From Alopecurus myosuroides (lineage: Eukaryota; Streptophyta; Magnoliopsida; Poales; Poaceae), in NCBI GenBank assembly GCA_028641055.1, contig CM054060.1, positions 62,587,371-62,651,370 of the forward strand: a DNA stretch of 64,000 nucleotides, given 5' to 3'. Below the pieces are notes generated by a model. That model did not search any database. It was given only the letters and a program-made list of their open reading frames with translations, and was not told the DNA's origin. Positions 1 to 12,400 of this stretch are shown here, piece by piece. Within the stretch, counting starts at the first letter, position 1. Each line of letters begins with the position of its first letter. The position numbers and the translations under genes were made by a program.

Positions 1-969
1 GATTGCACAACTACGCACCAAAGACCCACATTCCTAGATGTCGGGTTCCTACCCGACCATGGTCGTCTTTAGAGAGAAAATCGATGAAGAGCTCGTCATT
101 CACTGGCTTATGGTCCCTCCTGGATGTCGGGTTCCCGCCAGCCGGGACATAAGCAAGGACGAGCGGGGCGTCCGCCCGCTCCCCGACATTGGCACCAAGG
201 AGATGGAAAATCGCATCGTCGTAAGGTGAAATCGGCTAGCTGACGCCCTCAAATACGATGTGGACTACGCTCCACACAACCCATCATGTCCGGGCATCCT
301 CCCCACGGAGCGGGACGAGCGGATCAAGCATGGTGATGGCTTAATTCATCGTCGGGGCATAACGAACCGCAAATGAAGGTGGGTCTTCTAGGATGGGAAA
401 CAATTGGCAAGCATGGGTCAGGCGTAAAACCCATGTGTGCCATAGGTGCGGGATTAGTGGTGGCGTTCCCAAAAATTAAAAGTCGCTAGTATTGCCAGTG
501 GTGTGTTCTAAAACCACCACTCATGCTTGGTCTCCAATAAGGGTTTTCCTACTAGTTCCCAGGAACTTCACCTCAGACCAGTGTTGGACATCATCCCTAC
601 TAAGGAGCACATCATTCAAATCCTCCCCATGAAGTTTTGGATTCCTCATAAGTTCATTCATGTCGACGGTATTCTTCGACATCACCTCTTTGACCCCGCG
701 ATCTTTCAGCCATGGCTATCGATTATTCAGCTGCTCCTACAAAACCCTGGCCCCCGGAGACTCCCAAGGTGGGCAGCAGGACAAAGCCCACCACAAAACC
801 AACCCGAGGAAGTGAGAGAGGGGGAGGGTTGCAACATCACATGGTCGGTGGGAAACTTCAAACGATTAAGATCGCCGCCGAAAATCTCACTTACCCTCGG
901 ATAACCCTAGGTCGTAGAAGATCTACGGTTCTCTCTTTTTTTGGAGTGAAAGAAGAGGTACGTAATAAG
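1..969. other. unassigned sequence, no gene recognised
   Basis: No domain, splice-site arrangement or terminal repeat is recognised here. Open frames of up to 125 codons occur on the plus strand but overlap in different frames and show no known motif. Two short related phrases (a GTCGGGTTCC core near 42-52 and again near 125-135) suggest degenerate repeat content. It may be the edge of a retrotransposon that continues to the left of the window. Confidence 0.4.
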
Positions 970-1058
970 TACTCCCTCCGATCCATAAAAAGTGTCACTT
1001 CTTTTATACTAAGTTGGTACAACCAAGTGGGCGATACTTTTATGAATCAGAAGGAATA
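970..1058. mobile_element. Stowaway-type MITE, about 89 bp
   Basis: The left end TACTCCCTCCGATCCATA is matched, inverted and with about four mismatches, by the right end (TATGAATCAGAAGGAATA). The CTCCCTCCG terminus and the TA at both ends are typical of grass Stowaway (Tc1/mariner-like) MITEs, where TA is the target duplication. It has no coding capacity; such elements move using a transposase supplied elsewhere. The degenerate right end points to an old insertion. Confidence 0.75.
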
Positions 1059-1078
1059 AGTTTCATAGGCCACGTGTA

Positions 1079-1753
1079 CTAAAATGAAAAAATTGTAGTG
1101 CGCATCTGTCTAAAGCCCACTACTGAAATTGGGAAGCCCATATCTATCTCATACCAGGCCAGAAGCCTAGAAGGCCACGAATCCTTGAGCATTTGAGCGG
1201 AACTGACACCGAGAAATTCGTCCTGGACAATGCATACCCCATGCAAATCGAGAGGGCGAGAACCCAAACCAATCTGAATCTCCGCTACGTCATGCTCGGA
1301 GATGGCGGAGCCCAACGTCTCGTCGACAGCTGGCTGCAGCGCCGCTGCCTCCGCCAGAATGTCATCATATGACTTTTTTCGGAAAAGGGAAATGTGTATT
1401 AATATCGCGGAGATACAAATTACACCCAGCCTTTGCAACAATGCAATAGCCATAGCCATTACGGATGCACACAGCCGAAACACAATAAAACGAAGAACTA
1501 AAAAAGAAAAGTCCCGCTACAGAGTTATAGTCCTTGCAGTAGCCGCACAACCATCACCTAAACAACACCTGATGTCTAACTCTTCAAAAACAACGTCTTC
1601 AAGAAGAACGCTGCCAGGCACAACCAATTAAGGCCAGACCTTGGGTTTTCACCCTGAAGATAATCCTCGCTCTCAAAACAATGTCTCCAACAAGACCAGT
1701 GTCACGCACAACCAATTAAGGCCAGACCTTGGGTTTCACCCTGAAAGGTAGGA
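1079..1753. repeat. unclassified interspersed repeat with internal duplication
   Basis: This stretch holds a 40-bp direct repeat (1619-1658 and 1707-1745, sharing a core AATTAAGGCCAGACCTTGGG). A minus-strand open frame (1079-1483) has no recognised domain. The composition resembles dispersed grass repeats, possibly the 3' part of a LINE, but nothing diagnostic such as a reverse transcriptase motif is visible. It stops where LARD-1 LTR homology begins. Confidence 0.35.
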
Positions 1754-2730
1754 CTTTGGACTACTTGGTGAAAGTACTGGCTAACAAGTACTCAGGACAA
1801 CTTAAACCTAATGATTAACAACCTTACACCCAATGATTAACAACTTGACTAGTAATAGGCTTATTGACACAATAATCTGAACCATCATTTTTTCAACTGT
1901 GTGAGTTATCCTCGGATTGCTTCTTTGGATAAGGGGCGAGATCCAGGATGGGTTTATTTGGAGTTAGCTATAGTTGGTTACGATACGCGATCTTATCTCC
2001 TTTCTGTTAGCCGGAAGTGGTAGTAACTCTGTAGTTGGTTAGAGCAGCCAGTTGCAGCATCTTTATATCCCCTTTTCTTCCGTTGAACCCAATGCATCTG
2101 TGCTTGGTGTTGACGGGTTACACTTTGGTGAACTGTGAGTCTTGCTTGCCAGTACGTTTATGTACTGACCCCTTTGGGGTTGTGGTTTCCGCAGACGACG
2201 TTTCCGAGGATCCCCATGGTGGCTACTACGTGGAGTATGACGAGACTGCTGACGAGTAGATAGCGGACCCGGGCAGGATCTGAGACTTCGTGGATGGGCT
2301 CCGTCTTTTCGTTTCCGGCCTCTTAGGCCTGTTTTGGATCTTGTCTATACTCAGACATGTTGAATGCTTCCGCTGTGATGTAATGATGATATGTTGGGAC
2401 ATGTGTCCTCTGAATGATTGTATTTGCTATCTCTGCTCTAATGAGAGCTATTTGCAACTTATTTCCATCTTTTGTGTCGTAGAGATCTGTTGTGATATCA
2501 CTTGTTCCAATGCCGTTGACGTACCATGTGTGTATGTTTTGAAGTACGTCAATGGAAGTATCTGGATTTCTATGGGATGGTTTGCGCAGACGATGAATAG
2601 TAAGAGAATGGTTGTCACACGTTTACGTGTTGGCCTGCTCATATTGAGATGCGGGTGCCGGTATGCCCCGTAAGCCATTTCTCTATTGTTTAGCGGACTG
2701 TGAGTATCCCCTAGAAGTCCGGGTGCGACA
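1754..2730 (+). mobile_element. LARD-1 5' LTR, 5'-truncated (last 977 bp)
   Basis: From the phrase near 1757 (ACTTGGTGAAAGTACTGGC) to the terminal GGTGCGACA this matches the last part of the LARD-2 LTRs (about 57940-58915 and 62881-63856). The missing first 2.9 kb, including the TG end, was lost or never sequenced. The boundary abuts an unrelated repeat, so deletion is likely. The LTR ends in CA directly before a primer binding site, which fixes the right boundary. It is clearly more diverged from LARD-2 than the LARD-2 LTRs are from each other (for example 2560-2700), so it is an older copy. Confidence 0.85.
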
Positions 2731-3659
2731 AATGGTATCAGAGCCTGTCTGCCTATAGGATCCCTTTTTACTGGTCGCAGTTGAGTCTAGAAACTATTTT
2801 GTAGCTATATAGGAAAAAGGAAACGTGAGAGTAGGAATTCTGTTCTTTTATTTCTTTCCCCACCCACCCTCCCTTTTCTGGTAAGGAAGTGCAACGTTGT
2901 TTTCTCTTCTCATCTAAACTTTCAAGTTAGGATTTCACGTATTCTGGTTTCTCTAGGATGGTTATATCTACTAGACCATAGGAATGGAGGTGGTTGTGAC
3001 ATGATTTATCATGTTGCCTACTCATGATTGAGAACGGAGGCGTGTAAGCCCCGGAAGCAAATCCTCTATTCCTTAAGCAGTAGATATTGATCCTTTAGAA
3101 GCCCGGATGGGTTTTTCCGTAGTACCTCGGGAGTGTTTTGATCTCGTGTTTTCCCGATGTTGATATCCTGTTCTTCTCAACATCCTTTTCGTTCGTTGAA
3201 ATCTTGTTGTTGCTTCCCATTTCAGTTCTTCTACCGGCGTCTAATCAAAACTTCCCAAATATCAAGTCTATCTGGCCAGAAAGGTTGTTGTTGTTTCGAA
3301 AACTACCAGACTATGAGAGCTGGCATTCCTATCACCTGGGGTTGTTTCGAGGAAGCATTCCTGAATCACCACATTCCAGATAGTCTATTCTCCAAATGAA
3401 TCAAGTTCTATTCAGCTATACACGCTCCATACAAAACCTCTACCTTTATTTGAAAATGTTCCGGTGGTTTGCAAATTCCCTGCGTCTTTCCAGAAGAGTT
3501 GCCAGAAATGCCTATCGTTTTGAACTTCCAGAAAAACTATCCAAGGTGCACGATGTGTTTTCACGTGTCACAACTCAAGAGGATCTTCGCAAGAAGTATC
3601 CGGACCCTTTTCTTTTCTCAGTAGGAATCTCGGGGCGCGATTCCTTCAAGGGGGCGTTT
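2731..3659 (+). mobile_element. LARD-1 internal region with Gypsy gag and pol remnants
   Basis: The region starts with a primer binding site, TGGTATCAGAGCC (2733-2745), complementary to the 3' end of initiator tRNA-Met. It contains no intact gene. Around 3301-3398 one frame reads with the Gypsy gag-like pattern ITWGCFEEAF...HHIPDS. Around 3546-3615 a broken frame resembles the C-terminal end of a Gypsy polyprotein (VHDVF, then LRKKYPDPF). A G-rich tract near 3648-3655 before the 3' LTR serves as polypurine tract. At 929 bp this is a deletion derivative that could only move with proteins from a full Gypsy element. Confidence 0.75.
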
Positions 3660-6600
3660 TGTAACATCCCAAGTATGAAAAATAGCCATTAGAATGATTG
3701 CTCTCTGTTATTTTATGTTTTGCATCATGGCATCATGTTGATTGCAATTGTTTTGCTTGTTTTCCTTTTGTTTTCCTCTGCTTTCATTTGTTTTCCAACT
3801 GTTTCCATTTGTTTTCCTTTGTTTTCTATTTGAATTTCAAACCAAAATTCAAACCTTTTGTTTCATCCTTGTGATGTTACAATTTCCAAAAGGATATTTC
3901 AAATCAAAACAACCAATTGTTTTCATTAAAGTGTGATTCCAAACTGTTGTTTTGTTTCTATCAAAAATTCATTTAATATCAAACCCTTTTCAAATTCAAT
4001 TATGATTTTCTTCCAAACAACAACCATGTTGAAATTATCAAAATTGCAAAACAAATCAATCATTTGTTTCCATTAATCTATAAGGTTCAAACCATTTAAA
4101 TGTTGTTTTGAATAATTCACTCAATTCAAATGATACTTCAAATCCAATCAAATTTCAAACAGCAACCTTTTGGAATTATTGAAAATTACCCAAAACAATT
4201 ATAATCTTTTGCCTCCAATTAAAACTATATGATCACCACATGTAAATCTTGTTTTCAATAAACCACTTAAACTCAAATGCATTCAAATTTGAATCAAACC
4301 AATAACAGCAATTTAATTTTGGACTTTTGAAAAACAAAAACTTGCAATTTGTTGCTATTACTTAAATAAGCATTATAAAACGTTTGCCCTAAAATTTCTA
4401 ACCCTAAACCCTCTCTTTTTCTTCCTTTCCCAATCAGCACAAAAAAAAATAAAACATAACATAATAGAAAATAAAAACCAACAGCTAGCAAGGGAGAGAG
4501 GCAGCAGGCCCATTTCTCCCCTCAGCCCAACACCACCCCAACCCACCTATTTCCCTGGCCCGATACCTTTCAGCCTCTGTCTTCTTCCTCGATGTCGTCA
4601 TCTTCCTGTATGAACACATCAGCCACCGTGCGATCCTCTCCCCCCACTCCGATGCCCAGCCGTACCGAGCTCCACCTCTCCATAAAACCTCCACCTCCCC
4701 CCTCCCTGGTAACCCTAGAGCCCCTCCTTCCTCAAACGCCGCCATCTTCTTCCTCCCCTCTCCCTGCAACCTTCCCCTTCTCTGTACCTGTACTGAACCC
4801 AACCCCACCGAAATATCTCCTCCTGCCGCCGGTGATCGTCGCCCTAGGGCCCCCCTCCGGCCGCCGCAACGCCGGGAATGGAAACGGCGTCCCGTGGGCT
4901 CCCTCCTCCACCCCACGGCAGCGGCCGGGAGGCACCGCTGCTCCGCCGCCGTCCGCTCCAATCCGCCACCGGCCACCTGCTCCACCATCGACCGCCTCCT
5001 GTCCGCTCGAGGCCATCGAGGTGCGCCTCCCTCTCCTTCCCTTCCTCTCGCTCTCCCCTCTCCTCGGCCCGCACACGCACGCCACGAGCAGCAGCATCCC
5101 GGCCCCCACGAGCACCGCGGCGCAGCACAGCTGCCGCCGGCGATCTTCTCTGTCGCGTCAAGGTTCAGTTACCTGAACCTTAAAGTTCAGTTAACCGAAC
5201 CCGCACCTTATACCCCCCCCCCCCCCCCCCCCCCCCCCCGAGATCCCTTCCTTTCAACACACAGCACACCAGCCCACTGGCAGCAGCCGCGCGCAGCGAG
5301 CCAACAGATTGCGGGGTCGAATCCCCAACCCCCCACCTTTTTTCTGTTTATTCCGAATTATTCAGTGCATTTTCTTGAATCTTATCCTCACCGCTGCTCC
5401 CCTTCCTATCACAAGTCAAAGCCCACCCCACTGGTTCTGCTCCTTGTCCTCACAGCAGGAGGTGAGGGGTTCGAGTACCCCCTCTCCCAAATAAAACCAA
5501 CCTTTTTATTTTCATTTGTTTGGTCACAGCAACATCTCAGAATCACACATAGGTCCTTGTAATCTTTTCTAGACCCCTGTAATTTTTTTTTAAGTCCCTG
5601 TTAATTTTTCCAAGTCCCTAGTGAATTAAAAATGGCAGATTTACACCAAAACTTGTAAAATGCATAAGTAATTCATCCCAACTCCAAATTCAACATTTTT
5701 AATATGTTTTCTGTACCAAATTAAATGATCTATCCAAATATAAAATTTGTTTACTGTTTTGAATATTTTAAATTGGTGAAATATTTAAAAACTTGCTTAA
5801 TTCACTTAAACTTGCAAAATTCATAACTTGAGCATAAAAATTCCAAATTCCACAAACTAAATATGTTTTCCAATCAACTTGTCATGTACTTTCCAAATAT
5901 AAATTTTTTTTGATGTTTTGAATAATTTAAATTGCTGAAAACAACTGTTTCTTGTTTATTGCATTTAAAATTGCCAAAATAATAACTTGCTCATTTTAAA
6001 TCCAATTTCAACAAATGAAATATGTTTTCCATGCAAAATTAAACCACCTTTCCAAATATAAAATTTGTTCCATGTTTTAAATAATTAAAATTGGTTAAAT
6101 GATTTAAACCTTGTTTAAATCATTTAATATTGTTAAATTCCCAACTTGGTCAAACTAATTTCTTTTGGGACATATAAAATATGTTTTCAAACCATAAAAG
6201 TATAAGATTTTCAAATATGAATCTCACTTAATGTTTTGCAAAAATAAAAATTCAATTAAATTCAAACTTGAATTAAATTCATTTAATTCTTGCTTAAACT
6301 TGTTTAATTCATAAATAATTTATTTGAAATCCTTTTTCAACAAGTGAAACATGTATTCCAACTAAAATCTTGTGTTCTTTTCAGATATGAACTTTGTTAC
6401 CTATTTTGAACAATTTAACTTGCTGAAAACAACAGATGCTTGAGTGACACCTTTAAGGAACCAAAATTTCATAGCTTAATAAATAAAATTCCAAACTTGT
6501 TAAACCTTATTTCCATTTGGTTCTATTGTTGTTATTTTGTTGTTTTCCTCATCCATGCATCATGCTAATCCACTTTCACATGTTGCTTAGTTGTAAAACA

Positions 6601-7029
6601 ATTAATTCAACCATAATTCATGGACTTTTCATATGCAATCCAATTGCATGTGGGTCCATTTAATCATGTTGTTATCTTGTCAACTAGTTTATTTCTATGC
6701 ATCAATTAAACGGTCATGCATCATCCCATGTTTGTGCACTATGCCGTGATATTGATTGTTTTCCTCTGCGTTGTTTGTTTGCTTCTTCTCGGATAAACGA
6801 CGACGTTGAGACCGACGATACTTACGACACCCCTTCTAAGGATCTAGCTCAGTACCAGGCTACTGGGTTTGCAGGCAAGTATTCACTCACATGAACCACT
6901 GTGTTCCTTTCAACATTGGTTACCGATACTTTCCGTTGTCTATTCTGCTAGCCATATGAATAGTTGCTTCTGTTACGAACCTATCACATGAATCCCTTAA
7001 GCCTGATATGGCCTCACCTCCACACCTAT
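3660..7029 (+). mobile_element. LARD-1 3' LTR, cut by the sequence gap
   Basis: It begins TGTAACATCCCAAGTATG, the same start as the LARD-2 LTRs, and follows their order up to about position 57297 of LARD-2. It is longer over this span (3370 bp against about 2270 bp). The extra length is mainly a GC-rich block at about 4500-5330 and expanded AT-rich sequence at 5600-6500. The remaining roughly 1.6 kb of the LTR is not visible beyond the N gap. Open frames inside the GC-rich block (for example 4592-5176) are composition artefacts. LTR promoter and polyadenylation sites are expected but not pinpointed. Confidence 0.8.
5213..5239. repeat. poly-C run, about 27 nt
   Basis: An uninterrupted run of C lies inside the LARD-1 3' LTR. 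Its exact length is prone to sequencing error. It follows a small inverted motif (GGTTCAGTTACCTGAACC near 5163-5180). Confidence 0.9.
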
Positions 7030-7129
7030 NNNNNNNNNNNNNNNNNNNNNNNNNNNNNNNNNNNNNNNNNNNNNNNNNNNNNNNNNNNNNNNNNNNNNNN
7101 NNNNNNNNNNNNNNNNNNNNNNNNNNNNN
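7030..7129. other. assembly gap, exactly 100 N
   Basis: The run of exactly 100 N is the conventional placeholder for a gap of unknown size. LTR homology ends on its left and is not seen on its right. True distance, and whether both sides are adjacent in the genome, are unknown. Confidence 0.98.
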
Positions 7130-7741
7130 TAGTCTACAAATCTTCTAACATCTGGTCTAGGGTCAACAACATGTTGAAGTACCATATCATAGTAGCATCG
7201 AGGACGCCAAAAACCAGTAGACCTATCAATTATTGTTCCTAGAACGTAATATTCAAGCTCACAACGGAGTATTCCCAATGCCATGCACAAAATCCTGCGG
7301 TAGTCGAGTTTTGGTCAGAAGTATGGTTCCTTACGGGGATCTAAATAGAGTATTTCCCGACACCCCTCATTCTCGGTATTTACTCCAATTAGATGGCCTA
7401 TATACAAAATTCCCTCTTTTCTATGCAAACAACCGTAATGATTTTCTCGTGTGTGATGTCAAGTAGATGCAGATTGCACCGTGCCCTCTTCACACCAAAG
7501 TAGTTAGGTAGATGAGGCCTCCATAGCTATATATAGTAGTAAAGGGTCTCTACATATATATAGATGTTTTTTCTTGGCTTTGGAAAAGGAGTAATTGAAC
7601 TCAAACATGAATATTGATCTTTTGACATAAACGAGTACGACCACATGTAACTCGACGGAAACGAGCTCAAATAAGTAGTAGTAATCAACATTTTGGCTCC
7701 CTTGCCGCGATGACTCTGGAATTCTAAAAAAAATCATAAAC
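7130..7741. other. unassigned sequence right of the gap
   Basis: On the minus strand, 7290 down to 7130 is open and reads like low-complexity-free protein (for example TIIDRSTGFWRPRCYYDMV), which could be a fragment of a gene or a transposon. No family is recognised, and the frame runs into the gap. A second stretch (7300-7470) gives no clear continuation. No terminal repeats are seen. Confidence 0.3.
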
Positions 7742-8055
7742 ACTCTCTCTGTTTTAAATTATGAGAGGTTTTAGCATTTTCAGAATTGCATGTAACTAGA
7801 CGTGTTTCACTATATTTGTTCACTCATTTAAATCCATATATATCCCCGGCGGCGGATCCACGTATAAGCTGTGGGCTGACCTGATAGCTTTTTAGCTAAA
7901 TTCTTAATACATGTTTATATTCATGTAAAGAATGAAAAATTGTGTATAGACTGAACATAGTTAGGAGACTGACCCCACCGGTTTAGTACACCGGTTTCGT
8001 CATGTAGACCGCTTTAAAATATCCAAAACGTGTTATGATACGGAATGGAGGGAGT
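7742..8055. mobile_element. Stowaway-like MITE with internal insertion
   Basis: The left end CTCTCTCTGTTTTAAATTAT and the inverted right end (from GGAATGGAGGGAGT at about 8042-8055) form degenerate Stowaway-type terminal repeats. The internal phrases GTTCACTCATTTAAATCCAT and TTTAAAATATCC belong to the same MITE type. Between about 7845 and 8000 is an extra block starting CCCCGGCGGCGGATCC and ending near ACCGGTTTAGTACACCGG that does not belong to the MITE, suggesting a nested insertion. Non-coding. Confidence 0.6.
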
Positions 8056-8067
8056 CGCATAAAGTTC

Positions 8068-8186
8068 TAACTTTTTTAATGTTTTGACATAAACATATTG
8101 TTGAAGTATAAATGTATTGCAATTATTAACTTTTTTTAATGTTTTGACATATACATATTGTTGAAGTATAAATGTATTGCAATTAT
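8068..8186. repeat. two-copy tandem duplication, 59-60 bp unit
   Basis: Copy 1 (8068-8126) and copy 2 (8127-8186) differ by one T in a T run and one substitution (ATAAACATATTG versus ATATACATATTG). The near identity suggests a recent slippage-type duplication. No coding function. Confidence 0.9.
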
Positions 8187-8882
8187 TTCTCTATAAGTTT
8201 GATATTTTGGGTGAAGCGAGTTTAAACACTATCAGAGCATAGATATTGGGTCCAAATCTTGGGTTCTGCAATTTAATTAAAAATTGCTCTTGCATGTTTT
8301 TTGTCCACTTATACGTCTCCTCGGTCGCAAATTATATTTTCCTATTCATGTGTAGGTATCAGCGAGTCACACATAACAGATGTACGGTCTACAAAGTTAT
8401 GAAGCCTAGGGCACCAAAACACGTCTAAATAGATGCAACTTTGGAGGGGATTAATGAAGATTTTGAGGCATTATATACAAATTTTCCTCAAAACTAAGGA
8501 AGATTTTGACACGTTTCTAAAAAATCACCTCAAAATATATGAAGATTTAGAGATATTTCCATAAATGTCCTCACAGTTGATGGAGCTAGACTTGTCTCAT
8601 TTATGGCATGCGGGACTTGACCAATAGCAATGTCGAATTCCACTCCTCAATGCTTACATCCAAAGGGGTCAATATAGCAAATGCAACAGCAATGTCATTA
8701 TTTGAAAGTGATATCTAGAAGACGTATACATTAAACTTTAAAATATTGTAAATGTTTATGGCAGCATCTAAATCATTAGGAAAATAAGAGTGTGTTTTAC
8801 GCAAGAAACTAGCACCAATGACATTCATATAATTTAAAGAAATGGCATTTATATATGTACGAGAACGCCATAAACGGGCTCA
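8187..8882. other. AT-rich left flank of CACTA-1, unassigned
   Basis: No gene recognised. Because the right flank of CACTA-1 is a minus-strand Copia remnant, the continuation of that Copia was looked for here. No integrase or reverse transcriptase motif could be read in any frame. The original target may therefore have been rearranged. Confidence 0.4.
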
Positions 8883-8885
8883 TGT

Positions 8886-9153
8886 CACTGGTAGAAAATA
8901 GGCCTTCGGTACGCCCCCATTAGTCCCCAAAATAATCGGCCCGCGACCATAGGGGTCTTTAGTCGCGGTTCAGGACGAGACCCGCGACCAATAGTCTGGG
9001 CCCAGCGCGCTCGGTCCACAACTGTCGGAGGGGAGGGGCTTTAGTCCCGGTTGTCCAGACCAACCGGGGCTAATATGTCATCTGTCTGGCCCCACGGCCT
9101 TTAGCCGCGGTTGTCCAGGTGAACCGGGACTAAAGGCCCATCCCTATATATAG
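8886..9153 (+). promoter_or_regulatory. CACTA-1 5' subterminal repeats and promoter of transposase gene
   Basis: Several copies of TTTAGTC(G/C)CGGTT and its inverse occur between 8940 and 9137. The last pair forms a stem (9099-9137, arms around a GTCCAGGTG loop) directly followed by CCCATCCC and a TATA box (TATATATAG, 9145-9153). In En/Spm the subterminal repeats are known binding sites of the TnpA-type protein. By analogy these are protein-binding sites for transposition and probably also for promoter control. The transcript would start near 9180, with an intron in the leader ending at the AG just before the transposase ATG. Confidence 0.7.
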
Positions 9154-9450
9154 AACTCAGCTCGCTGCACTTAGCCACATTTGGTGTCACTTCTGCTCTC
9201 ACAACATTCACAAGGGGTGGTGGGTATGCTTTTGGTTCCTACTATGCACACTAGGTGTTCGATGAAATGCCCGATAGCATGAAACACACATGATATTAAG
9301 TGTCCGAGCCGCACTTGAGCGTTTTCATTTATTTTACCTCCGCGGTCGCGGTTAGCAACTTGAACCCTTTCATGATTTGTATTATTTCCAGCTAGTTAGT
9401 TTAACAAATGCATTATGGTTAATTATATACTTTATATAATAATAATGCAG

Positions 9451-12400
9451 ATGAATCGGCAATGGATGTACGGTAACCGACTCTCCGGCGAGTTCACTAC
9501 GGGTTTGAAAGATTTCCTCGTAGTGGCAAATGCGAACAAGCAGCGAGGTTTTATTATCTGTCCATGTGCTGAATGTAAGAATGAGAAGGGTCACTCCTCC
9601 TCAAGAGTCGTTCACATGCACCTGCTTCGGCACGGTTTCATACCAAGCTATAATTGTTGGACCAAGCATGGAGAAAGAGGGGTTAGAATGGAAGAAGATG
9701 AAGAAGAGGATGATATCGACTTCAACTATCATGACGCTTTCGGTGATACCTTCATGGAGGATGATGCTGAAGGTGGGGAAGGGTTTGGTGAAGGTGAAGA
9801 AGAGGCACATGATGAGCCCGCTGATGATCTTGGTCGGACCATTGCTGATGCACGGAGACGCTGCGAAACTGACAAGGAGAGGGAGAATTTGGATCGCATG
9901 TTAGAGGATCACACGAAGTCGCTGTACCCAGGATGCGACAATAGTCTGAAAAAGCTGGGCTGCACACTGGATTTGCTGAATTGGAAGGCACGGGAAGGTG
10001 TAGCTGACTCATCATTTGAAAATTTGCTGAAAATGTTGAAGAATATGTTTCCGAAGAATAACGAGTTGCCCGCCAGTACGTACGAAGCAAAGAAGGTTGT
10101 GTGCCCTCTAGGTTTAGAGATTCTGAAGATACATGCATGCATTAACGACTGCGTCCTCTACCGCGGTGCATACGAGGATTTGAATGAATGCCATGTATGC
10201 ACTGCATTGCGTTATAAGATCAGAGGCGATGACCCTGGTGACGATGTTGAGGGCGAGAAACCCAGGAAGAGTGTTCCCGCCAAGGTGATGTGGTATGCTC
10301 CTATAATACCTCGGCTGAAACGCCTGTTCATGAACAAAGAGCATGCCAAGTTGTTGCGATGGCACAAAGAGGACCGTAAGTCCGACGGGGAGTTGAGACA
10401 CCCCGCTGATGGAACCCAATGGAGAAAGATCGACAGAGAGTTCAAAGATTTTGCAGCTGACGCAAGGAACATAAGATTTGGTCTAAGTACTGATGGCATG
10501 AATCCTTTTGGCGAGCAGAGCTCCAGCCATAGCACCTGGCCCGTGACTCTATGCATCTACAACCTTCCTCCTTGGTTGTGCATGAAGCGGAAGTTCATTA
10601 TGATGCCAGTGCTCATCCAAGGTCCGAAGCAACCCGGCAACGACATCGATGTGTAACTAAGGCCATTAGTTGATGAACTTTTAAAATTGTGGGGCAGACC
10701 TGGTGTACCTGTGTGGGATGAGCACAAAGAAGAGGAATTTAACCTACGAGCGTTGCTTTTTGTAACCATCAACGATTGGCCTGCTCTCAGTAACCTTTCG
10801 GGACAGTCAAATAAGGGATACAAAGCATGCACGCACTGCTTACATGAGACTGAAAGTGTATTTTTGGATAATTGTAGGAAGAACGTGTACCTGGGTCATC
10901 GTCGATTTCTTCCCCGAAATCTTAACGTAAGAAAGAAAGGCAAGCATTTCAATGGCAAGGCAGATCACCGGCCGAAGCCTGCGGAACGTACTGGAGCTGA
11001 GATATTTGATATGGTCAAGGATTTGAATGTCATCTTTGGAAAGGGTCGACCTGGCGGACAATCAGTTCCGCAGGGAGTTGACGGGCACGTACCCATGTGG
11101 AAAAAGAAATCGATATTTTGGGAGCTACAGTATTGGAAAGCCCTAGATGCCCGCTCTGCAATCGATGTGATGCATGTTACGAAGAATATTTGCGTGAACC
11201 TGCTAAGCTTCTTGGGCGTGTATGGGAAGACAAATGATACAAAGGAAGCACGGCGGGATCAGCAACTTTTGAAAGACCCAGATGACCGGCATCCGGAATG
11301 GTTTCAAGGTCGTGCCAGCTACGCTCTTACGAAAGAAGAGAAGGTCATTTTTTTGAATGCCTGAGCAGTATGAAGGTCCCGTCTGGCTTCTCGTCGAATA
11401 TAAAGGGAATAATAAACATGGCGGACAAAAAGTTCCAAAACCTGAAGTCTCACGACTGCCACGTGATTATGACGCAATTGCTTCCGATTGCTTTGAGGGG
11501 CCTCCTACAGGAAAATGTTCGAGTAGCCATTGTGAAGCTGTGTGCATTCCTCAATGCAATCTCTCAGAAGGTAATCAGTCCAGAAGATCTACCACGGTTA
11601 CAGAACGATGTGGTCCAATGTCTTGTCAGTTTCGAGTTGCTGTTTCCACCATCCTTCTTCAATATTATGACGCACCTCCTGGTCCACCTAGTCGAAGAGA
11701 TTTCCATTCTCGGTCCTTTATTTCTACACAATATGTTCCCCTTCGAGAGGTTTATGGGAGTATTAAAGAAATATGTTCGTAACCGTGCTAGGCCAGAAGG
11801 AAGCATCGTAAAGGGCTATGGAAATGAGGAGGTAATTGAGTTCTGTATTGACTATGTTCCTGACCTTAAGCCGATTGGTATTCCTCAATCGCGGCACGAG
11901 GGGAGACTAAGTGGAAGAGGCACGATCGGAAGGAAATCAACGATATGTATGGACGGTCATTCTATGACTGAAGCACACTACACAGTTCTGCAAAATTCGA
12001 GCTTGGTGGCTCCGTACTTCGAGCAACACAAGAATATTTTACGCTCGAACAACCCGGGAAAGCCTGAATCATGGATTAGAAAGGCCCACATGGAGACTTT
12101 CGGCAGTTGGTTGCGAAAACATTTAATGAATGACAATGATGTTGGAGATCAGCTGTACATGTTGGCCAAGACACCATCTTCGACTATAACGACTTTCCAA
12201 GGGTACGAGATTAATGGGAATACATTTTACACGATCTCCCAAGATAAAAAGAGCACCAACCAAAACAGTGGTGTCCGCTTTGATGCAGCAACCGAGATTG
12301 GGCAAAAGGTCACATATTATGGTTACATAGAGGAGATATGGGAACTTGACTATGGACCCTCCTTTAAGGTCCCTTTGTTCCGGTGCAAATGGTTCAAGCT

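Noticed and set aside
5309..5484. tRNA genes suggested by T-arm-like phrases
   Set aside because: No anticodon arm, acceptor stem or A-box can be fitted around either phrase.
4592..5562. Long overlapping open frames on both strands in the LARD-1 LTR
   Set aside because: GC-rich, Pro/Ser/Arg low-complexity translations in several frames at once, no domain, inside an LTR. Composition artefact.
6964..7290. Open frames spanning the N run
   Set aside because: They exist only because N codons are read as open; the gap size is unknown.
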